Shown: one piece after another, positions 32,726-36,068 of the stretch
Numbering within the stretch: the stretch's first letter is position 1
Layout of the letters: each line of letters starts with the position of its first letter
Source of the DNA: Candidatus Brocadiaceae bacterium
Lineage (GTDB): Bacteria > Planctomycetota > Brocadiia > SM23-32
Direction of reading: 5' to 3'
Length of the DNA stretch: 36,068 bases
NCBI GenBank assembly: GCA_003551785.1
Contig: PUNP01000878.1
Span: forward strand, 1-36,068
Notes under the pieces: generated by a model
The model's database searches: none
What the model saw: only the letters and a program-made list of their open reading frames with translations
Told to the model about the DNA's origin: nothing
Translations under genes and position numbers: made by a program

Positions 32726-32859
32726 CCTAAACATTTCACGCGTTTTCAGTGGTGCATCTGTGGCAAATGTCAAGTGCCGCTGTATTCTTATACTGCAAGT
32801 GCAGACTTTTGCCGCAGATGTGCCGCTGAAGACGCGCCCGCAGGGTAAACCGCCGTTTG
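32726..32859 (+). repeat. R1 structured repeat, full copy C
   Basis: Outer stem 32739-32760 with 32815-32836: 22 consecutive pairs, four of them G-T. Inner stem 32762-32771 with 32804-32813, 9 of 10 paired. Loop 32776-32798 reads GCCGCTGTATTC then T then TATACTGCAA. A tail of 23 nt follows (CCCGCAGGG, then GCCGTTTG). It lies between the ABC transporter and the regulator. Confidence 0.8.
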
Positions 32860-32954
32860 AGAAACCGTTTGTACACATTGTAATTTTTGAATGCCTCAAA
32901 AATAACATTTAATACATTGTAGTCCAATCTGTTATGTTAAATATTGCCGTTGGT

Positions 32955-34775
32955 TTATGAAATGTTCGGGTTAAGGTCAGCCAGCTGCAAATTCCACAAA
33001 TACGTGTAGAGGGACTCATCTTTTTTCAGCAGTTCTTGCGGTTTTCCTATCTCCTTTATGCGTCCTTCGACCAGGACGGCCACCTGATCGGCGAAACAGG
33101 TGGTGCTGAGACGATGCGCGATGATAATCGTCGTGCGCCCTATCGCCGCTTGCTTAAGAGCGTTCTGGATCACCCTTTCTGTCTCGGTATCAACCGATGA
33201 AGTTGCTTCATCCAGAATCAAGATTGCCGGATCCTTTAGTAAGGCACGTGCAATGGAAATTCTTTGTTTCTGCCCGACAGATAGTTTAACACCGCGCTCA
33301 CCAACTACTGTATTCATCCCCTCAGGGAGCTGGTTGATAAAATCCGTCGCACCCGCCGAATCCGCTGCGCATAGCACGGATTCTTCTTCGGCATCAGACC
33401 TGCCGTAGGCTATGTTTTCATAGACCGTACTATTAAATAAAAAAGGTTCCTGCAAGACCATACCGATATGCTTCCTGAGAGTATTGGGGTGGTAATCGGC
33501 TGCGTTGAGGCCGTCAATCAGCACTTTCCCCTTGATCGGGTCGTAGAACCTTGAAATCAGATCAACAAATGTCGATTTCCCGACCCCGCTGCGTCCTACA
33601 AGCGCCAGAGTCTGTCCCGCCGGTATCCTCAGACTGACATCTTGTAACACATCCTCATCACCATAGCGAAAGCAGACGGACTGGAACTGTATTTCGCCCT
33701 TTATATCCACCTCTTGCAAGGCATCTTTGGCAATAGGCAGTTTCTGCTGGGTATTCAAAAACTCAAAAATTCTATCGGCAGCAGCCAGCCCGCGCGGCAG
33801 TTGATGTCCGATCAAAAAACCAAGCTGGCTGACGGGCGCATAGAAAAAACCCAGATACATGACAAACTCAACGAGTTGGCCGACACTCATCTGATCGGGC
33901 TGCTGGATAGCTAATGAACCGCCAAAATAAACAACCAGAAGTGTTCCGGAAGCGCCCAGAAACATAATAAGAGGACGGAAAGTGGAAAACCCCAAAATAG
34001 CACGCATGCGAGCACGGTAGTAATCCTGGGCCTTAGCGTTAAACATCTCCTGCTCCGCCGACTCGGTGGCAAATGTCTTCACGATCCTGACCCCCGAAAT
34101 GCGTTCCTGCAAATACGTGTTGATGTCCGCAGTTCGCTCCCGAACAGCTTTGAACAAACCGTGGAAATGCCCGGCAAAGAAATAAATGCACAGGGCGATC
34201 ATCGGAATGGGGATCAGCGTCAATGATGCCAGACGCCAATTACTCACAAATAAAATGACGGCGACACCGAAGAGTATCAGGATGGAGCTCAGTAAATTTT
34301 CAACGCTGTGCACAACCAAATCTTCCACCGACTCCGTATCGTTCACGACCCGTGACATGATATCGCCGGTCTCCCTGGATTCAAAAAATGTAAGCGAAAG
34401 CTCCTGCAAGTGGCGATAGAGGTCGATGCGAAGCTTCCTGATGATCTGCTGTCCCAAACGATGCCGAAGAAACGAGCTGGAAAACTGCAAAATAGCCGCG
34501 CCGGCAATAACCCCCATAAACACAAGGGCAATGAGATGCAGTAAGCGGGTGTCTTCAGCAGGAATGGCTTTATCCAAGAGGATTCGAATAAGGCGTGGAC
34601 GCACTAATTCAAGCCCGGTTACGGACAACGTTAAGCACAGCACCAACAAGGCAAGCCACCAATACGGAGCCAGATAGGAAAAAAGCTTCAAAGCGGAACC
34701 AAACATTTCTTTGGTCGATTTATCCGGTTTATCGTCACTCCCTCTCCTATAACGTCCGAACCTATGTCCACGCAT
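32955..34775 (-). CDS. MDR-type ABC half-transporter (fused membrane and ATPase domains)
   Basis: 606 residues. A basic N-terminal tail precedes six membrane segments (about 30-320), with ETGDIMSRVVNDTE in the first coupling region. The ATPase has Walker A GRSGVGKST near 394, signature LSVGQKQR near 496, and Walker B ILILDEATSSVD near 520. This is the BmrA/LmrA/MsbA type, a homodimeric inner-membrane exporter of drugs or lipids. It stands between two copies of the R1 repeat, C downstream and D upstream. The downstream GbsR/MarR gene may regulate it. Distinct from the glycan-locus exporter at 30009. Confidence 0.95.
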   Translation of the reverse strand: MRGHRFGRYRRGSDDKPDKSTKEMFGSALKLFSYLAPYWWLALLVLCLTLSVTGLELVRPRLIRILLDKAIPAEDTRLLHLIALVFMGVIAGAAILQFSSSFLRHRLGQQIIRKLRIDLYRHLQELSLTFFESRETGDIMSRVVNDTESVEDLVVHSVENLLSSILILFGVAVILFVSNWRLASLTLIPIPMIALCIYFFAGHFHGLFKAVRERTADINTYLQERISGVRIVKTFATESAEQEMFNAKAQDYYRARMRAILGFSTFRPLIMFLGASGTLLVVYFGGSLAIQQPDQMSVGQLVEFVMYLGFFYAPVSQLGFLIGHQLPRGLAAADRIFEFLNTQQKLPIAKDALQEVDIKGEIQFQSVCFRYGDEDVLQDVSLRIPAGQTLALVGRSGVGKSTFVDLISRFYDPIKGKVLIDGLNAADYHPNTLRKHIGMVLQEPFLFNSTVYENIAYGRSDAEEESVLCAADSAGATDFINQLPEGMNTVVGERGVKLSVGQKQRISIARALLKDPAILILDEATSSVDTETERVIQNALKQAAIGRTTIIIAHRLSTTCFADQVAVLVEGRIKEIGKPQELLKKDESLYTYLWNLQLADLNPNIS

Positions 34776-34891
34776 TTATTACCTCTTTCCTGTTCATTCT
34801 AACGGTTAAATCGCGGATAATCCTTACATCTCCACAACCAATACCGATGTCGGTTCATCGAGAAACAGCACTACCGGACCCGCTTTTCTCA

Positions 34892-35011
34892 CAAGCCGCC
34901 AGTGGTGCAGATGCGCAGAAAGCAAACGCCGCTGTATTCGTATACTGCAATTACAGCTTTCTAAAGCAGATGCGCCGCTGGAGGCTTGCCCGTAGGGCAA
35001 AGTGCCGTTTG
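34892..35011 (+). repeat. R1 structured repeat, full copy D
   Basis: Outer stem 34892-34908 with 34972-34988: 16 of 17 paired (two T-G). Inner stem AGAAAGC (34917-34923) with GCTTTCT (34956-34962). The loop 34928-34950 is the same as in copy C at 22 of 23 positions, and the 23-nt tail (34989-35011) at 19 of 23, while the stems differ in sequence but keep pairing. Confidence 0.8.
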
Positions 35012-35098
35012 TTACAATCATTTTTCACTGTGGTAAAACGATTCACCATAAATTATTCCATAACTGCAAATATTAAAGCCTTTTACCCTAATATGTGC

Positions 35099-35164
35099 CG
35101 TTACTTGGGCGGCCGTTATGGATTATTTTGGCCACCTAGCCTGACGGGTTGTGAGAAATGCGGG
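35099..35164 (+). repeat. R2 repeat, copy 2
   Basis: See copy 1 at 23101-23168 (61 of 66 aligned bases identical). Weaker similarity to the DNA before copy 1 may extend it leftward (CTGCAAATATTAAAGCC here, CTGCACATATAAAACCC there). Together with R1 copy D it fills most of the 498 bp gap between the ABC transporter and the last gene; nothing else is seen in that gap. Confidence 0.75.
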
Positions 35165-35273
35165 CTAACGACTGAAAAGCGCCATACAAAGCATAATGCG
35201 ATGCTTCAGCTCTTTCGGAAGCTTCCGCCCTTTGTAGCCTTTCTGTAGAATAGACCTAAGGTTGGAAATGCAC

Positions 35274-36068
35274 TTATTTAGCATACACCCGCGGTGGATT
35301 CATCAACATCGCATTCCAGAGTTTTAACTCCTCAAATCTATTTTCATCATCTTTGACAACCGGATAGGTGAGAATGGTCGAAGTTGACGAAAAACTGGAC
35401 CCAGACGGCATGACGAGCCGATGGTTGCCATGGTAAGCTTCATAGCGAACGAGATAGAAAAAATTATTCGGGCTGCCAACACCATGAAGGCTGGAATCGA
35501 GAAAATGCCAGTGTGCGCCGCTGTCACGCAGGGTGGTTGGCCGGCGTGTTGGCAGGTTGGTCCTGGCCTGGTTGATAAAACCGATGCCATACCCATGATC
35601 CTCGTGAAGCATCCCGATAAACGGAATATCTGCGGGGAGCGCCCCAACGCCAAGATCACCGAAATGCTTCTCAAAATCATCCTGATCATGAGCTTGCAGC
35701 TTGTTGACACCCCCATCGTGATCTATGTATATACCGTGAGTGTGATGGCCTCGGCTAAAGACAAGCTGGTTATTGCGCAGAGCCTCAATCGCCCAGTCGG
35801 AATGAAAATAAACATGGGTTGTCGTATTGATAAACGGCATGCCTGCAAAAGCTGTATAGGTAACACTTATCTCTACCTGCTGATCCGTATGGGGTATAAA
35901 ACCGGCCCGGACTGACTGCCACATTATATTGCCGGCCGATTCATCGTAGGTCATACCATGAGATTCATTCTCGATGTTCCAATTCCTTACGTTATTTCGT
36001 GATGTTCGCAGATCGCCGCTTCCATGTATCGGCTCGTTTCGTCCACGTCTGTAAAATTGTGGGCTGTG
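35274..36068 (-). CDS. Unrecognised protein, C-terminal 265 residues (5' end beyond window)
   Basis: The frame is open from the right edge to the TAA-type stop at 35274; an internal ATG at 35954 is unlikely to be the start because coding sequence continues upstream of it (FYRRGRNEPIHG). The segment is rich in beta-strand patterns, aromatic residues and histidines (SRGHHTHGIYIDHDGG, LHEDHGYGIGF, SGAHWHFLD). No transmembrane helix is visible. The look is that of a secreted or carbohydrate-active beta-sandwich domain, but I do not recognise the family and name no function. Confidence 0.7.
   Translation of the reverse strand, partial: HSPQFYRRGRNEPIHGSGDLRTSRNNVRNWNIENESHGMTYDESAGNIMWQSVRAGFIPHTDQQVEISVTYTAFAGMPFINTTTHVYFHSDWAIEALRNNQLVFSRGHHTHGIYIDHDGGVNKLQAHDQDDFEKHFGDLGVGALPADIPFIGMLHEDHGYGIGFINQARTNLPTRRPTTLRDSGAHWHFLDSSLHGVGSPNNFFYLVRYEAYHGNHRLVMPSGSSFSSTSTILTYPVVKDDENRFEELKLWNAMLMNPPRVYAK

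Noticed and set aside
32955..34775. LSVGQ instead of LSGGQ in the ABC signature
   Set aside because: LSVGQKQR is a frequent natural variant in this exporter subfamily, so it is not notable.
34892..35011. R1 as an integron attC site
   Set aside because: The ends lack the GTTRRRY core pair, there is no integrase, and the genes are not arranged as cassettes.
34595..35248. 217-codon plus-strand frame
   Set aside because: It runs antisense to the ABC transporter start and through repeats R1 and R2; no protein-like features.

Overview
The window reads as a piece of a Gram-negative-type bacterial chromosome of moderate GC. Two proteins carry lipoprotein signals and two giant secreted proteins are present, one ending in a CFI-box C-terminal sorting-type tail. 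Metabolism and RNA decay genes are bacterial (rny, thiD, tyrA). The density of palindromic intergenic repeats and of large multi-propeller secreted proteins reminds me of uncultured PVC-superphylum or similar environmental lineages, but no marker gene here fixes the phylum, so this placement is weak.

Layout. (1) 1-9.5 kb: two tandem, homologous giant genes on the minus strand. Each has an RCC1 seven-bladed propeller with a complete WD40 propeller inserted in the middle, then repeat domains. The first is cut by the window edge; the second ends in a CFI box. (2) 9.6-12.6 kb: a housekeeping operon rny - flavodoxin - thiD, closed by a REP-like double hairpin. (3) 12.6-18.7 kb: a gene-poor 760 bp stretch with a candidate small RNA, then a duplicated-unit membrane protein, an AIM24-family protein, tyrA, and an 826-residue lipoprotein ending in a thioredoxin/nucleoredoxin domain, read from a near-consensus sigma-70 promoter. 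(4) 18.8-23.2 kb: a GT4 glycosyltransferase, an AAA/DUF4143 ATPase, a GNAT acetyltransferase and a small lipoprotein, with decayed glycosyltransferase fragments between them. (5) 23.3-31.8 kb: a surface-glycan locus with GT2, GT4 and GT8-like transferases, an ABC flippase-type exporter, a radical SAM/SPASM protein, a probable alpha/alpha-barrel carbohydrate enzyme, and two proteins sharing a ParB-like GGxHRL motif. (6) 32.1-36.07 kb: a GbsR/MarR regulator, an MDR-type ABC half-transporter and the C-terminal part of an unrecognised protein.

How the parts fit. The region 5 genes plausibly assemble and export a cell-surface glycan. Within it, the ABC exporter, the 98-residue GGxHRL protein and the GT8-like gene overlap and are probably translationally coupled, and the GT4 and 230-residue GGxHRL genes abut exactly.

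Several repeat families run through the window. R1 is a structured element of about 120 nt with covarying stems around a nearly invariant loop (two full and two partial copies, all next to the 3' ends of minus-strand genes). R2 is about 67 bp, two copies. A long CACACGGAGGCAC inverted repeat occurs twice and brackets one gene. A 57 bp direct repeat brackets the ATPase. The strongest candidates for something undescribed are the propeller-within-a-propeller architecture, the R1 element, and the paired GGxHRL proteins of the glycan locus.
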